Shown piece by piece: positions 26,068 to 35,256 of a stretch of 64,000 nt of DNA (position 1 is the stretch's first letter; the number at the start of each line of letters is the position of its first letter). A model generated the notes under the pieces. That model was not told the DNA's origin. It was given only the letters and a program-made list of their open reading frames with translations, and searched no databases. Origin of the DNA: an uncultured Campylobacter sp. (GTDB taxonomy: Bacteria > Campylobacterota > Campylobacteria > Campylobacterales > Campylobacteraceae); NCBI RefSeq assembly GCF_938039245.1, contig NZ_CALHVN010000005.1:1-64000 (forward strand), in the 5' to 3' direction. A program made the position numbers and the translations under genes.

Positions 26068-26799
26068 ATGGCGTACAAATTTGATGAGGATTTGGAGTTC
26101 TTGCGTGAGCTAAAAAGTAGCGATTTAAATGAGCTTGTTGATATTCTTAAGGGCAAAGAGGGCGATGAGCGCGCGACGGAGTCACTAAGTAGTAATGATT
26201 TGTTTAAGAGATTTTACCCCGATCATCAGGAGTATATTGAACTTATTTTAGGAGAGCTTCAGCTTTTTGGAGGCAACTCTTTTGTTAATATGTTTAGAGG
26301 CGGCGGAGTTTTGTATAAAGAAATTTTATGTGACGTTTGCGATAAGTTAAAGGTTAATTATAATAAATCCCAAAATACTCAGACTATAGAGCAGGGGCTT
26401 TTTATGAAAATTTTATCGGATAGTCTAGATAAAATGAGCGAGGAGGATTTGAGAAACATCTCGAGTGAACTCGGGTTAAAAACTACAAGTTTTACATCTC
26501 AAGCTGTTATGGGTGCGCTACAAATAGCTATCAAGCAAAGCGGATTTATGGCGTATAAAATAGCTCTCATCGTGGCAAACGCTATCGCAAAAGCGATTTT
26601 AGGCAGGGGGTTAGTCCTGGCTACAAATGTGGGAATAGTTAGAACCGTGAGTATATTTGCCGGGCCTATAGGCTGGCTTATTACGGGTGTTTGGACTGCG
26701 GCAGATATAGCCGGACCGGCTTATAGAGTAACGATACCTGCGGTTATTCAAGTGGCTTTTTTGAGGCAGGTTTATTTGAATAGAGGTAAAGAATGTTAA
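26068..26799 (+). CDS. YaaW/UPF0174-family protein with DUF3944 start
   Basis: 243 aa. The first about 30 residues (YKFDEDLEFLRELKSSDLNELVDIL) fit DUF3944. The C-terminal third (AGPIGWLITGVWTAADIAGPAY then RVTIPAVIQVAFLRQ) matches the UPF0174 family of E. coli YaaW and an H. pylori homologue. Function of the family is unknown; hydrophobic helices at about 160-200 and 205-225 suggest membrane contact. The ATG follows TTAAGGAG. It is transcribed away from the HTH gene and is followed at once by a tiny membrane-protein frame. Confidence 0.72.
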   Translation: MAYKFDEDLEFLRELKSSDLNELVDILKGKEGDERATESLSSNDLFKRFYPDHQEYIELILGELQLFGGNSFVNMFRGGGVLYKEILCDVCDKLKVNYNKSQNTQTIEQGLFMKILSDSLDKMSEEDLRNISSELGLKTTSFTSQAVMGALQIAIKQSGFMAYKIALIVANAIAKAILGRGLVLATNVGIVRTVSIFAGPIGWLITGVWTAADIAGPAYRVTIPAVIQVAFLRQVYLNRGKEC

Positions 26800-26977
26800 T
26801 AGAAATCCTTTCGACGATTGGGATTGGATTGAAGAGCAAGAAAGACTTGAAAGACGCAGAAAACGCAACAACGCAATAATCAGATGCCTAATATACTCCG
26901 CTATTATCGGCGTTTTGTATTATTACGGCTTTACAGATAGCTTTTTCGAATGGATTTATAATTGGTGGAATGATTAA
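26793..26977 (+). pseudogene. Tiny membrane protein, start frame apparently broken
   Basis: A convincing frame runs from 26798 to TAA at 26975-26977: about 59 residues with a charged helix (DWIEEQERLERRRKRNN), one membrane helix (CLIYSAIIGVLYYYGF) and WIYNWWND at the end. It has no start codon of its own. An ATG at 26793 with AGAGG upstream lies in another frame; ATGTTAAT would need one extra base (ATGTTTAAT) to join the two as MFNRNPFDDW. So either one T has been lost, or the start is unusual. The ATG overlaps the end of the YaaW-like gene, as in translational coupling. Confidence 0.55.
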
Positions 26978-27031
26978 AATTAAACTAAAAACAGACGAGT
27001 CGACCTAAATTAAAGGTCGGCTCGCTAAGTC

Positions 27032-27062
27032 AAATTTACGCTCAAATTTCGAGCGTAAATTT
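27032..27062. terminator. Bidirectional terminator
   Basis: AAATTTACGCTC (27032-27043) pairs perfectly with GAGCGTAAATTT (27051-27062) around seven bases. It lies between convergent units, the YaaW module and the HIT gene. Confidence 0.65.
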
Positions 27063-27067
27063 AAAAT

Positions 27068-27421
27068 TTAAAACGTACTTTGCGGATCAGTTGCGGTATC
27101 AACCCAGCCCAGCTTTGCTCCCGCTAGCAGATGAAAGTGCAGATGCATGACCTCTTGGCCGCCGTTTTCACCGCAGTTTGTAACTAGGCGGTATCCGCTC
27201 TTATCCACGCCCATCAGCACCGCGACCTCTTGGATAAATTTCGTCATCTCGCCCATCAGCGCCCCGTCCATCTCCTGGAAATTTTCAAAGTGTTTTTTCG
27301 GGATGATCAAAATATGAATCGGAGCCTTTGGATTTATGTCGTTAAAGGCTAGGAATTTGTCGTTTTCTAGTACTTTGTTGCAAGGTATTTCGCCCGCTAC
27401 GATTTTTTCAAATATCGTCAT
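27068..27421 (-). CDS. HIT-family nucleotide hydrolase/transferase
   Basis: 117 aa HINT-like protein. The histidine triad is seen in VMHLHFHLLAG near residue 95-105, with IHILIIPKKHFEN upstream. These enzymes cleave purine nucleoside phosphoramidates. Full length, with AGGAG before the ATG. In C. jejuni a HIT gene also abuts pheS, as it does here, divergently. Confidence 0.9.
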   Translation of the reverse strand: MTIFEKIVAGEIPCNKVLENDKFLAFNDINPKAPIHILIIPKKHFENFQEMDGALMGEMTKFIQEVAVLMGVDKSGYRLVTNCGENGGQEVMHLHFHLLAGAKLGWVDTATDPQSTF

Positions 27422-27509
27422 GATTTTCTCCTGGTTAAAATTTGGCTTAATTATAACAAGTAAAAGTTAAAATTTCCCGCCTTTTAGGCAGATTTTATTA
27501 AATTTTGAC

Positions 27510-27515
27510 TACAAT
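27510..27515 (+). promoter_or_regulatory. Promoter -10 of the pheST operon
   Basis: TACAAT after a TTTTGAC stretch, 30 bases before the pheS start. The genes downstream through ispH overlap and are probably transcribed from here. Confidence 0.4.
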
Positions 27516-27544
27516 CTATCATAAAATTCAGTAAAGGTAAAAAC

Positions 27545-28537
27545 TTGCAAGAGTATAGAGAAAGTATCGCAAAATGCGGGAATTTGGCGGATTTAGACAA
27601 GATTCGCGTCGCGCTACTGGGCAAAAAGGGCGCGATCACGTCGGAGTTTGCTAAGCTTAAGGATATGGACGAAGCGGCCAAGAAGGAATTTGCGGCAAAT
27701 TTAAACAAGCTAAGAGACGAATTTGAATCACTTTTAGTTGCTAAAAAAACCGAGCTTGAAAGCGGCGAGATAAAAGCCAAGATGAAGGCTGAGGCTATCG
27801 ACATCACGCTATTTAACGAGCCTTCGGGTGCCGGCGCTTTGCACCCAGTAATGGCTACGATGGATAAGATCATTGAATACTTTATGATGCAAAATTTCTC
27901 GCTCGAGACAGGACCGCTGATAGAGGATGATTTTCATAACTTCGAGGCGCTAAATTTGCCTAAATATCACCCCGCGCGCGACATGCAAGATACGTTTTAT
28001 TTTACCGACGGCAGGCTGCTTCGCACGCATACTAGCCCCGTGCAGGTGCGCACGATGATGAGCAAAAAGCCCCCGATTCGCATGATAGCGCCCGGAACAG
28101 TGTTTCGCCGCGATATGGATCTGACGCACACGCCGATGTTTCATCAGGTAGAAGGCCTCGTGGTCGAAGAGGGCGGCGCGGTGAGCTTTGCGAATTTAAA
28201 ATCAATGCTTGAAAATTTCTTAAAATACATGTTCGGCGACGTTAAAGTACGCTTTCGCCCTAGCTTTTTTCCGTTTACGGAGCCTAGCGCGGAGGTCGAT
28301 ATTAGCTGTATCTTTTGTCACGGCGAGGGATGTCGCGTATGCAAGCAAACGACCTGGCTGGAAGTGCTAGGCTGCGGCGTGGTCGATCCAAACGTCTTTA
28401 AGGCCGTCGGCTACAAAAACGTGAGCGGATACGCATTTGGACTGGGGGTCGAGAGATTTGCGATGCTGCTTCATCAAATTCCTGATTTGCGCTCGCTTTT
28501 CGAGGGGGATTTAAGATTATTGGAGCAGTTTAAATGA
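27545..28537 (+). CDS. pheS: Phenylalanyl-tRNA synthetase alpha subunit
   Basis: 330 aa. With PheT it charges tRNA-Phe. The class II core is clear: motif 2 in GTVFRRDMDLTHTPMFHQVEG and motif 3 in GYAFGLGVERFAML. The start is a TTG with AAAGGT upstream. It overlaps pheT by 4 bases (ATGA), coupling the two subunits. First gene of the pheS-pheT-aroA-ispH run. Confidence 0.96.
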   Translation: MQEYRESIAKCGNLADLDKIRVALLGKKGAITSEFAKLKDMDEAAKKEFAANLNKLRDEFESLLVAKKTELESGEIKAKMKAEAIDITLFNEPSGAGALHPVMATMDKIIEYFMMQNFSLETGPLIEDDFHNFEALNLPKYHPARDMQDTFYFTDGRLLRTHTSPVQVRTMMSKKPPIRMIAPGTVFRRDMDLTHTPMFHQVEGLVVEEGGAVSFANLKSMLENFLKYMFGDVKVRFRPSFFPFTEPSAEVDISCIFCHGEGCRVCKQTTWLEVLGCGVVDPNVFKAVGYKNVSGYAFGLGVERFAMLLHQIPDLRSLFEGDLRLLEQFK

Positions 28538-30867
28538 TAATTTCAAGAAATTGGCTAAGCGAATGGCTGGATATCTCGAGCGTAACGAGTGAAACATTGC
28601 TAAAGACGCTAAATTCGATCGGGCTTGAGGTCGATAGCTTTAAAGAGATCAGGGTACCTAAAAATATCGTCGTAGGCTACATAAAAAGCAAGATAAAACA
28701 CGAAAACGCCGAGAAATTAAGCGTTTGTCAAGTGGACGTAGGCGGTGAGACGCTACAAATCGTCTGCGGCGCGAAAAACGTCGAGGCTGGGCAGTTTGTG
28801 CCGGTGGCGCTATCTGGCGCCGTTATGCCAAGCGGCCTAGAGATAAAAAGGGCAAAATTGCGCGGCGTCGAGTCAAACGGTATGATCTGCTCGTCCGTGG
28901 AGCTAGGCCTCGTAAAAACAAACGACGGCATAATGTCGCTAGATGAAAGTATCGGCGAGCTAAAACTGGGTAAGGAAATTTGCGAATATCCGCTACTAAA
29001 CGACGACATCATCGAGATCGAGCTAACGCCAAACCGCGGCGACTGCCTGAGCGTTTACGGCGTAGCGAGGGATCTGTCGGCTGCGCTTGATCTGCCGCTA
29101 AAAGATGCCGCCAGATACGAAGAGGGCGAAAATTTACTCGGTATCGGGCGCATTTTGGCTATCCACGCCGAGGAAAATTTACAAAGTAGCTTTCAATACC
29201 GAGCCTTTGAGATAAAAGAGTATTTCGACGAAAATTTATTGATGAAGATCCGTTTGGCGCTGATTGAGTGCGATAAGCAAAACCGCATCGAGCGCCTGCT
29301 AGACTACGCTACGCATTCAACAGGCGTGCTTTTTAGCGCGTATGACTACGCCAAGCTCAAAAAGGACGACGAGCGTGCGGTTTTTGATCTGCAAAAGGGC
29401 GCAAATTTAGCGACTGAAATTTTAGCCGGCGGCGAGCTTTTGGGCGTCGGCGGCGTGTATCAGACGGATGCGGCCAGACTTGACGAAAACAGCAAACTAA
29501 TCATAGTTGAGGCTAGCTACACCGATCCTCAAGTTATCGCGACTACGGTTTACGAAGACAAGCAAATGCCGCGCCAATCGCAGGCCTATCGCTCATTAAG
29601 AGGCAGCGAGCCAAGCGTCGGTTTTGGTGCCGATTTTTTATTTAAACAGCTAGCTGCACTAAAATCGGTCGCGCTTTATGCGGGCTCTCAGCAAAGCGTA
29701 ATGACGCGTGAACCGAAGGTCGTGAGCTTCACGATGAGCGAAATGCAAAAAATGATCGGTCAAGAAGTCGCGCAAAACGATGTCGTGAGGATACTTAAAA
29801 AGCTTGGATTTGGCGTAACCTTTAACGCCGAAAAAGAGGGTGCGAACGCTAAAATTCCGTTATTTCGCCACGACATCGTAAATGCGCAGGACGTCTGCGA
29901 GGAGATCGTGCGAATGGTCGGTATCGACAATATCGTCTCAAAACCGCTAAATTTCAGCGAGTCAAACCGCATAAACGATACTTTTACCGACTATAAAAAC
30001 GCGCTAAATTTGCGTAAAAAAGCGGCCGCGGCCGGATTTTTCGAGAGCGTGCATTATGTATTTGACGACGCGAGCGAGCTAGCGGCGCTAGGTTTTGCGC
30101 CTTGTAAGGCCGAGATAGCCAACCCGATAAATAGCGAGCTAAACACACTAAGGCCGACGCTGGCAAATCACTTGTTAAAATCGGCCGAGCGAAACGTAAA
30201 AAATCAGCGAAAATCGGTCAAAATTTTTGAATTCGGTAGCGTATTTAGCGAGGAAGGTGAGCAAAGCGAGAGATTTGGCTTTGTAGCTAGCGGACTTACA
30301 AAAGAGCCTAGCCTACTAAACGGCGCAAAACCTGCCGATATCGACTTTTTAGGCTTTGCAACGGCCGTTAGAAACGCGGTCGGCGAATTTGAGCTAAAAG
30401 CGTGCGGCGATGTAAAATATCTAAGCGAATTTGAACAAGCTAAAATCTATCAAAACGGCGTTTGCGTGGGTTATATCGGTCGCGTGGACGTGCGAGTCGA
30501 AGCCGCGCGCGACCTGCCGCGAACCTATCTTTGCGAGATAGAGTTTGAAAAGCTTAAATTTGAAGGCGCAGTCGTCAAAGCCTACTCAAAATTCCCTGCT
30601 ATCAGCAGAGACCTAAGTTTAATTGTGCCTAAAACCATGAAATTTGAAGCGATAAAAGAGTGTATAAATGCGCTAAAAATCGAATGCCTAAAAGAATTTG
30701 CGCCGGTTGATATATATTCAGACGATAAGCTCGGAGACGACGTGAGCCTCAGCGTCAAATTTAACTTCCAAGACATACAAAAAACGCTTGAAGACGAGGA
30801 AGTAGCGGCGATAATGGATAAAATTTTGGACGCTTTAAAGCAAAATTTAAATATCGGACTAAGATGA
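28534..30867 (+). CDS. pheT: Phenylalanyl-tRNA synthetase beta subunit
   Basis: 777 aa. Domains in order: N-terminal region with tRNA-binding OB fold (about 40-150), B5 and B3/4 domains with the editing site (central), a catalytic-like core and the C-terminal anticodon-binding FDX-ACB domain (SKFPAISRDLSLIVP onward). It overlaps pheS and aroA by 4 bases each. Length is normal for the family. Confidence 0.96.
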   Translation: MIISRNWLSEWLDISSVTSETLLKTLNSIGLEVDSFKEIRVPKNIVVGYIKSKIKHENAEKLSVCQVDVGGETLQIVCGAKNVEAGQFVPVALSGAVMPSGLEIKRAKLRGVESNGMICSSVELGLVKTNDGIMSLDESIGELKLGKEICEYPLLNDDIIEIELTPNRGDCLSVYGVARDLSAALDLPLKDAARYEEGENLLGIGRILAIHAEENLQSSFQYRAFEIKEYFDENLLMKIRLALIECDKQNRIERLLDYATHSTGVLFSAYDYAKLKKDDERAVFDLQKGANLATEILAGGELLGVGGVYQTDAARLDENSKLIIVEASYTDPQVIATTVYEDKQMPRQSQAYRSLRGSEPSVGFGADFLFKQLAALKSVALYAGSQQSVMTREPKVVSFTMSEMQKMIGQEVAQNDVVRILKKLGFGVTFNAEKEGANAKIPLFRHDIVNAQDVCEEIVRMVGIDNIVSKPLNFSESNRINDTFTDYKNALNLRKKAAAAGFFESVHYVFDDASELAALGFAPCKAEIANPINSELNTLRPTLANHLLKSAERNVKNQRKSVKIFEFGSVFSEEGEQSERFGFVASGLTKEPSLLNGAKPADIDFLGFATAVRNAVGEFELKACGDVKYLSEFEQAKIYQNGVCVGYIGRVDVRVEAARDLPRTYLCEIEFEKLKFEGAVVKAYSKFPAISRDLSLIVPKTMKFEAIKECINALKIECLKEFAPVDIYSDDKLGDDVSLSVKFNFQDIQKTLEDEEVAAIMDKILDALKQNLNIGLR

Positions 30868-32138
30868 AAGTTTACGCATTAAGAACGTCGATAAGTGCGA
30901 GCCTGGAAAACATCGCTGCCGATAAATCTATCTCGCATAGATGCGCGATATTTTCGCTTTTAAGCGATAAGCCAAGCCGCGTGAAAAACTATCTAAAGGC
31001 TGAAGATACGCTAAATACGCTAGAGATCGTAAAAAATTTGGGCGCGCATATCGAGGAAAAAGAGGGCGAGCTAATCATAACTCCGAGCGCAAATTTAAAA
31101 GAGCCTAGCGTTGTTTTAGAGTGCGGAAACTCGGGCACGGCTATGAGGCTTTTTATGGGCTTTTTGGCTGCTAGCGAGGGTTTTTTCGTGCTAAGCGGGG
31201 ACGAGTTTTTAAATCGTCGTCCGATGGCGCGCGTGGCTAAACCGCTGATCAGCGTCGGCGCTAAGATAGACGGTGCAAACGGCGGAGATCACGCGCCTTT
31301 GGCGATCCGCGGCAAGAAGCTGGAGTATTTTAAATTTGATAGCAAAATCGCCTCCGCGCAGGTAAAATCGGCTCTGATTTTGGCGGGACTAAAGTCAAAC
31401 GGCTGCGAGCTTAGCGAACCCGAGCTTAGTCGCGATCACACCGAGCGCATGCTAACAGGTATGGGCGCGAGCCTGCAAATTTTACCGCACGGTGTCAAAG
31501 TGGAGCCGATGAGTGCGGCGCTAAAACCGCTTGAAATTTGCGTTCCTAACGACCCTAGCTCGGCGTTTTTCTTTGCTGTAGCCGCAGCGATAATCCCAAA
31601 TTCCCACATCGTGCTAAAAAATATGCTGCTAAATAAAACGCGCGTGGAGGCCTTTAAAATTTTAGCCAAAATGGGCGCGCAAGTAACGCTTAAAGAGACT
31701 TCCGGCACATACGAAAGTATTGGCGAGATCGAGATAAAGCACGCGCCGCTAAAGGCTGTGGACGTGAGCGAAAATATCTCGTGGCTAATCGACGAGGTGC
31801 CTGCACTTGCCATTGCATTTGCAAACGCGCAGGGCACGAGTAGTGTGAGAAACGCAAAAGAGCTTCGCGTAAAGGAGAGCGACCGCATCGCGATCATGGT
31901 GCAAGGTCTGCGAAAATGCGGGCTTGAAGTCGAAGAATTTGAGGACGGTTTTAGCGTAAAAGGCGGCGAGGCAAACTGCGCTATCATCGACAGTAACGGC
32001 GATCACCGTATCGCGATGAGCTTTGCGGTGCTTGGGCTAAAATGCGGAATGGTTATAGAAAAGAGTGAATTTATCGCGACCTCGTTTCCAAATTTTAGCG
32101 GGATTTTAAGGCAACTCGGAGCTAGCGTTGAAGATTGA
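30864..32138 (+). CDS. aroA: EPSP synthase (3-phosphoshikimate 1-carboxyvinyltransferase)
   Basis: 424 aa. It joins PEP to shikimate-3-phosphate in aromatic synthesis. Signatures ECGNSGTAMRLFMG and RVKESDRIAIM are present, with DKSISHRCAIFSLLS near the N-terminus. It overlaps pheT by 4 bases and ispH by 11 bases in a different frame. The same order is found in C. jejuni. Confidence 0.96.
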   Translation: MKVYALRTSISASLENIAADKSISHRCAIFSLLSDKPSRVKNYLKAEDTLNTLEIVKNLGAHIEEKEGELIITPSANLKEPSVVLECGNSGTAMRLFMGFLAASEGFFVLSGDEFLNRRPMARVAKPLISVGAKIDGANGGDHAPLAIRGKKLEYFKFDSKIASAQVKSALILAGLKSNGCELSEPELSRDHTERMLTGMGASLQILPHGVKVEPMSAALKPLEICVPNDPSSAFFFAVAAAIIPNSHIVLKNMLLNKTRVEAFKILAKMGAQVTLKETSGTYESIGEIEIKHAPLKAVDVSENISWLIDEVPALAIAFANAQGTSSVRNAKELRVKESDRIAIMVQGLRKCGLEVEEFEDGFSVKGGEANCAIIDSNGDHRIAMSFAVLGLKCGMVIEKSEFIATSFPNFSGILRQLGASVED

Positions 32139-32958
32139 GCTTGCTAGCAGTTACGGCTTTTGTTTTGGCGTCAAGCGCGCTATAAAAATCGCTGAAAACG
32201 CCAAGGATGCCGTAACTATCGGTCCTATCATACATAACAACGACGAGATAAATCGCCTAAATAAAAATTTTAATGTTAAAACGCTTGAAGGCATAAGTGA
32301 AATCGACGGCGAAAAAAAAGCGATCATCCGCACGCACGGTATTACAAAAGGCGACCTAGCCGAGCTAAAAAAAAGCGATATAAAGGTTATCGACGCGACG
32401 TGCCCGTTTGTCACTAAGCCTCAGCAAATTTGCGAAAAAATGAGCAAAGAGGGCTACGATATCGTGATATTCGGCGATGAAAATCATCCGGAGATAAAGG
32501 GGGTGAAATCCTATGCCGTCGGTAAGGTATTCGTCGTGCTTGAAGAAAGCGAGCTAGAGAGCGTAAAACTAGCGCAAAAAGTAGCCGTTATCAGCCAAAC
32601 GACGCGCAAAGTAGAAAAATTTATGCAAATCGTAAATTATCTGATGCTACGCGTAAAAGAAGTCCGCGTTTTTAACACGATTTGCAACGCTACTTTTGAA
32701 AACCAAGAAGCGGTTAAAAATTTAGCCGCCAGAGCCGACGTGATGGTCGTAGTAGGCGGCAAAAACAGCTCAAATACGAAGCAACTTTATCTCATCTCAA
32801 AAAGCGCCTGCGAGGATAGCTATCTCGTAGAAAACGAATCCGAGCTTGAGCGCGCGTGGTTTGAGGGCAAGAATCTTTGCGGCATAAGCGCGGGAGCCTC
32901 TACGCCCGATTGGATCATACAAAAAGTAGTCGATAGGCTCGAAGGGTTTAAAATTTAG
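32128..32958 (+). CDS. ispH: 4-hydroxy-3-methylbut-2-enyl diphosphate reductase
   Basis: 276 aa iron-sulfur enzyme of the MEP pathway; it makes IPP and DMAPP. The three cluster cysteines are in YGFCFGVKRA (about residue 12), DATCPFVTKP (about 96) and FNTICNATFENQ (about 190). The start is TTG inside the end of aroA, an 11-base overlap. Full length. Confidence 0.96.
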   Translation: MKIELASSYGFCFGVKRAIKIAENAKDAVTIGPIIHNNDEINRLNKNFNVKTLEGISEIDGEKKAIIRTHGITKGDLAELKKSDIKVIDATCPFVTKPQQICEKMSKEGYDIVIFGDENHPEIKGVKSYAVGKVFVVLEESELESVKLAQKVAVISQTTRKVEKFMQIVNYLMLRVKEVRVFNTICNATFENQEAVKNLAARADVMVVVGGKNSSNTKQLYLISKSACEDSYLVENESELERAWFEGKNLCGISAGASTPDWIIQKVVDRLEGFKI

Positions 32959-33092
32959 CAAATTCGTATCGTTTTTAAATAAAATTTCAAATTTGAGCCT
33001 GAAATTTAGTAAGTTAATCTACAAATAAGTTAATATTAAGTAAAATCAACTCTAATTGTGTTAAAAAGCAAAATATATCAAAAAGGAACAAG

Positions 33093-34766
33093 ATGGCTGC
33101 GGTGAACAAAAAAGTTCAACTTAGTAAGGCAAACGACGATATCGAAAACGACGATTTCGCCGCGATGCTAGAGGAGTCTTTTAAAAAGACGGAAGAAGAT
33201 AGCGACGGTATAATCGTCGATATTAAAGGCGAAGAGGTTTTTGTAAACGTCGGTAGAAAATCAGAGGGAATTTTAAACATTTCTGAAATACAGGATGACA
33301 ACGGAGAGCTTAAATTTAAAGTAGGCGATACGATAAAAGTCGTAATTACCGGCTCGACAAGAAGTGGAAAACCTATCGTTTCTCACAAAAAAGCGCTTAG
33401 AAAAGAAAAAGTAAAAGCCTATATCGACTCGTATAACGAAGAAAATCAAGACGTATTCGACGTAAAAATCATAGGAAAAAATAAAGGCGGTTTTGTCGCG
33501 CAAAATAGCGACGGAATCGAGTTTTTCTTACCTCGCTCGCAAGGCGGTTTTAGAGATGCTAATGCTGTCGTAGGAAAGAGCTTTAAGGTAAAGGTTTTAA
33601 AGATAGATAAAGACGAGCAAAGCATCATCGTCTCAAGAAAAAAACTACTCGACGAAGATAGAAGAAAAAAAAGGGAAGCAATATCTGCGGTAGCCGAAAA
33701 TACCGACGTCATCGAAGGCGTGGTTAAAAAAATCACTACTTATGGTATGTTTGTGGATATAGGCGGCGTGGACGGACTCGTGCATTATAGCGAGATAAGC
33801 TATAAAGGACCGGTAAATCCGGGTTCTATCTACAAAGAAGGCGACAAGGTTTTAGTAAAAGTCATAAAATACGATAACGAGAAAAAACATCTATCTCTAT
33901 CTATCAAGGCTGCGATGCCTGATCCTTGGGATGAGATAAAAGACGGTTTAGAGGTTGGCGACACTATAAAAGTAACCGTCAGTAACATAGAGCCTTACGG
34001 CGCATTCGTCGATCTTGGCAACGATATAGAGGGCTTTTTGCATATCTCTGAAATTTCATGGGATAAAAATATCAAAAATCCAAAAGATCACATCAGCGAG
34101 GGCGAGGAGCTTGACGTCGAGGTTATCGAGATAGACGCGAAAGACCGCCGCTTAAGAGTAAGCCTTAAAAATTTACTCAAAAAGCCGTTTGACGAATTTA
34201 AGGCCAAATTTAAAGAAGGCGACGTTACTAAAGGCGTAGTTACTAGCGTAACGAATTTTGGCGCATTTGTTAAAATTGGTGCAGTCGAAGGCTTGCTTCA
34301 CAACGAAGACGCTTCTTGGGATAGAAACGATAAGTGCAAAGATTTGTTTAAAGTAGGCGACGAGGTTGAGGTAAAAATCATCAAAATCGACTCTAACGAT
34401 CAAAAAATTTCGCTTAGCCAAAAAGATTTAAAACAAAGCCCAGTACAAGCTTTTGCTAAGAAATTTAACGTAGGCGACATCGTGACTGGCAAAATTCGCG
34501 ATATTAAAGATTTTGGCGTGTTTGTAGAGCTCGGCGATAACGTCGATGCGCTCATCCGCAAAGAAGACCTAGGTAACGTAAGCGCCGAAAGCCTAAATAT
34601 AAACGACAATATCGAAGCCGCGATAGCCTTTATCGACGAGAAGAAAAATAGAATCCGCCTAAGCGTAAGACGCCTTGCAAGACAGAAAGAACGCGAGGTG
34701 TTAAACGAGATAAATAGCGACGATAAGGTTACTTTGGGCGACATTATCAAAGAACAGCTATCATAA
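33093..34766 (+). CDS. rpsA: 30S ribosomal protein S1
   Basis: 557 aa with six tandem S1 RNA-binding repeats, each with a GxFVxLG-like strand (GMFVDIGGVDGLVH, GAFVDLGNDIEGFLH, GAFVKIGAVEGLLH, GVFVELGDNVDALI). It places mRNA on the 30S subunit. The ATG has AAAAGGAACA upstream. A 130-base spacer separates it from ispH, so it probably has its own promoter. Confidence 0.96.
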   Translation: MAAVNKKVQLSKANDDIENDDFAAMLEESFKKTEEDSDGIIVDIKGEEVFVNVGRKSEGILNISEIQDDNGELKFKVGDTIKVVITGSTRSGKPIVSHKKALRKEKVKAYIDSYNEENQDVFDVKIIGKNKGGFVAQNSDGIEFFLPRSQGGFRDANAVVGKSFKVKVLKIDKDEQSIIVSRKKLLDEDRRKKREAISAVAENTDVIEGVVKKITTYGMFVDIGGVDGLVHYSEISYKGPVNPGSIYKEGDKVLVKVIKYDNEKKHLSLSIKAAMPDPWDEIKDGLEVGDTIKVTVSNIEPYGAFVDLGNDIEGFLHISEISWDKNIKNPKDHISEGEELDVEVIEIDAKDRRLRVSLKNLLKKPFDEFKAKFKEGDVTKGVVTSVTNFGAFVKIGAVEGLLHNEDASWDRNDKCKDLFKVGDEVEVKIIKIDSNDQKISLSQKDLKQSPVQAFAKKFNVGDIVTGKIRDIKDFGVFVELGDNVDALIRKEDLGNVSAESLNINDNIEAAIAFIDEKKNRIRLSVRRLARQKEREVLNEINSDDKVTLGDIIKEQLS

Positions 34767-34770
34767 GTAA

Positions 34771-35256
34771 ATGAAGCGATATCTGCTCTGGGGCGCGATG
34801 GTTTTTTTGCTGATCTTCGTATGCGTATGCGGTGCTTTGCTGTATAGGTACGCGGAGGTAAATTTAAAAGAACCTGCGCCCGTGGAGCTAAAAATATCGC
34901 AAAGCGGCGAGGAGCGAAATTTGACCGCCAGGCAGACCTCTTGGGTCGGCGAAATGGCAAATTTGGCTCCGAAAAATTACGCTTTAGCAAGCAATGAGAT
35001 ATTTATAGAATTTAAAGACAAATCAAAAGCTGCCGCCAAGAGCGCATATCAGCTAATAATTGATAAAAACGACATATATTCCATGTTTTGCCTTACGCAA
35101 ACCCTAAAAAACATACCTGTAGATTTTAGCGTGGTAAATGAAAAATCTCAAAATTTAATCTACATAAATACGCAAGATAGCGGTATTTTAAACCGCATTG
35201 TAAACGAACTTAAGGCGTATGATATACACTCAACTTTTAAGGAGATCAAGCTATGA
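34771..35256 (+). CDS. Membrane-anchored periplasmic protein of unknown function
   Basis: 161 aa with an N-terminal signal anchor (YLLWGAMVFLLIFVCVCGALLY) and a periplasmic mixed alpha/beta body. No catalytic motif is recognised. It lies 4 bases after rpsA and overlaps serA by 4 bases. A gene of similar size holds this place in C. jejuni (Cj0892c as I recall), so it is a conserved genus protein rather than an artefact. Confidence 0.7.
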   Translation: MKRYLLWGAMVFLLIFVCVCGALLYRYAEVNLKEPAPVELKISQSGEERNLTARQTSWVGEMANLAPKNYALASNEIFIEFKDKSKAAAKSAYQLIIDKNDIYSMFCLTQTLKNIPVDFSVVNEKSQNLIYINTQDSGILNRIVNELKAYDIHSTFKEIKL

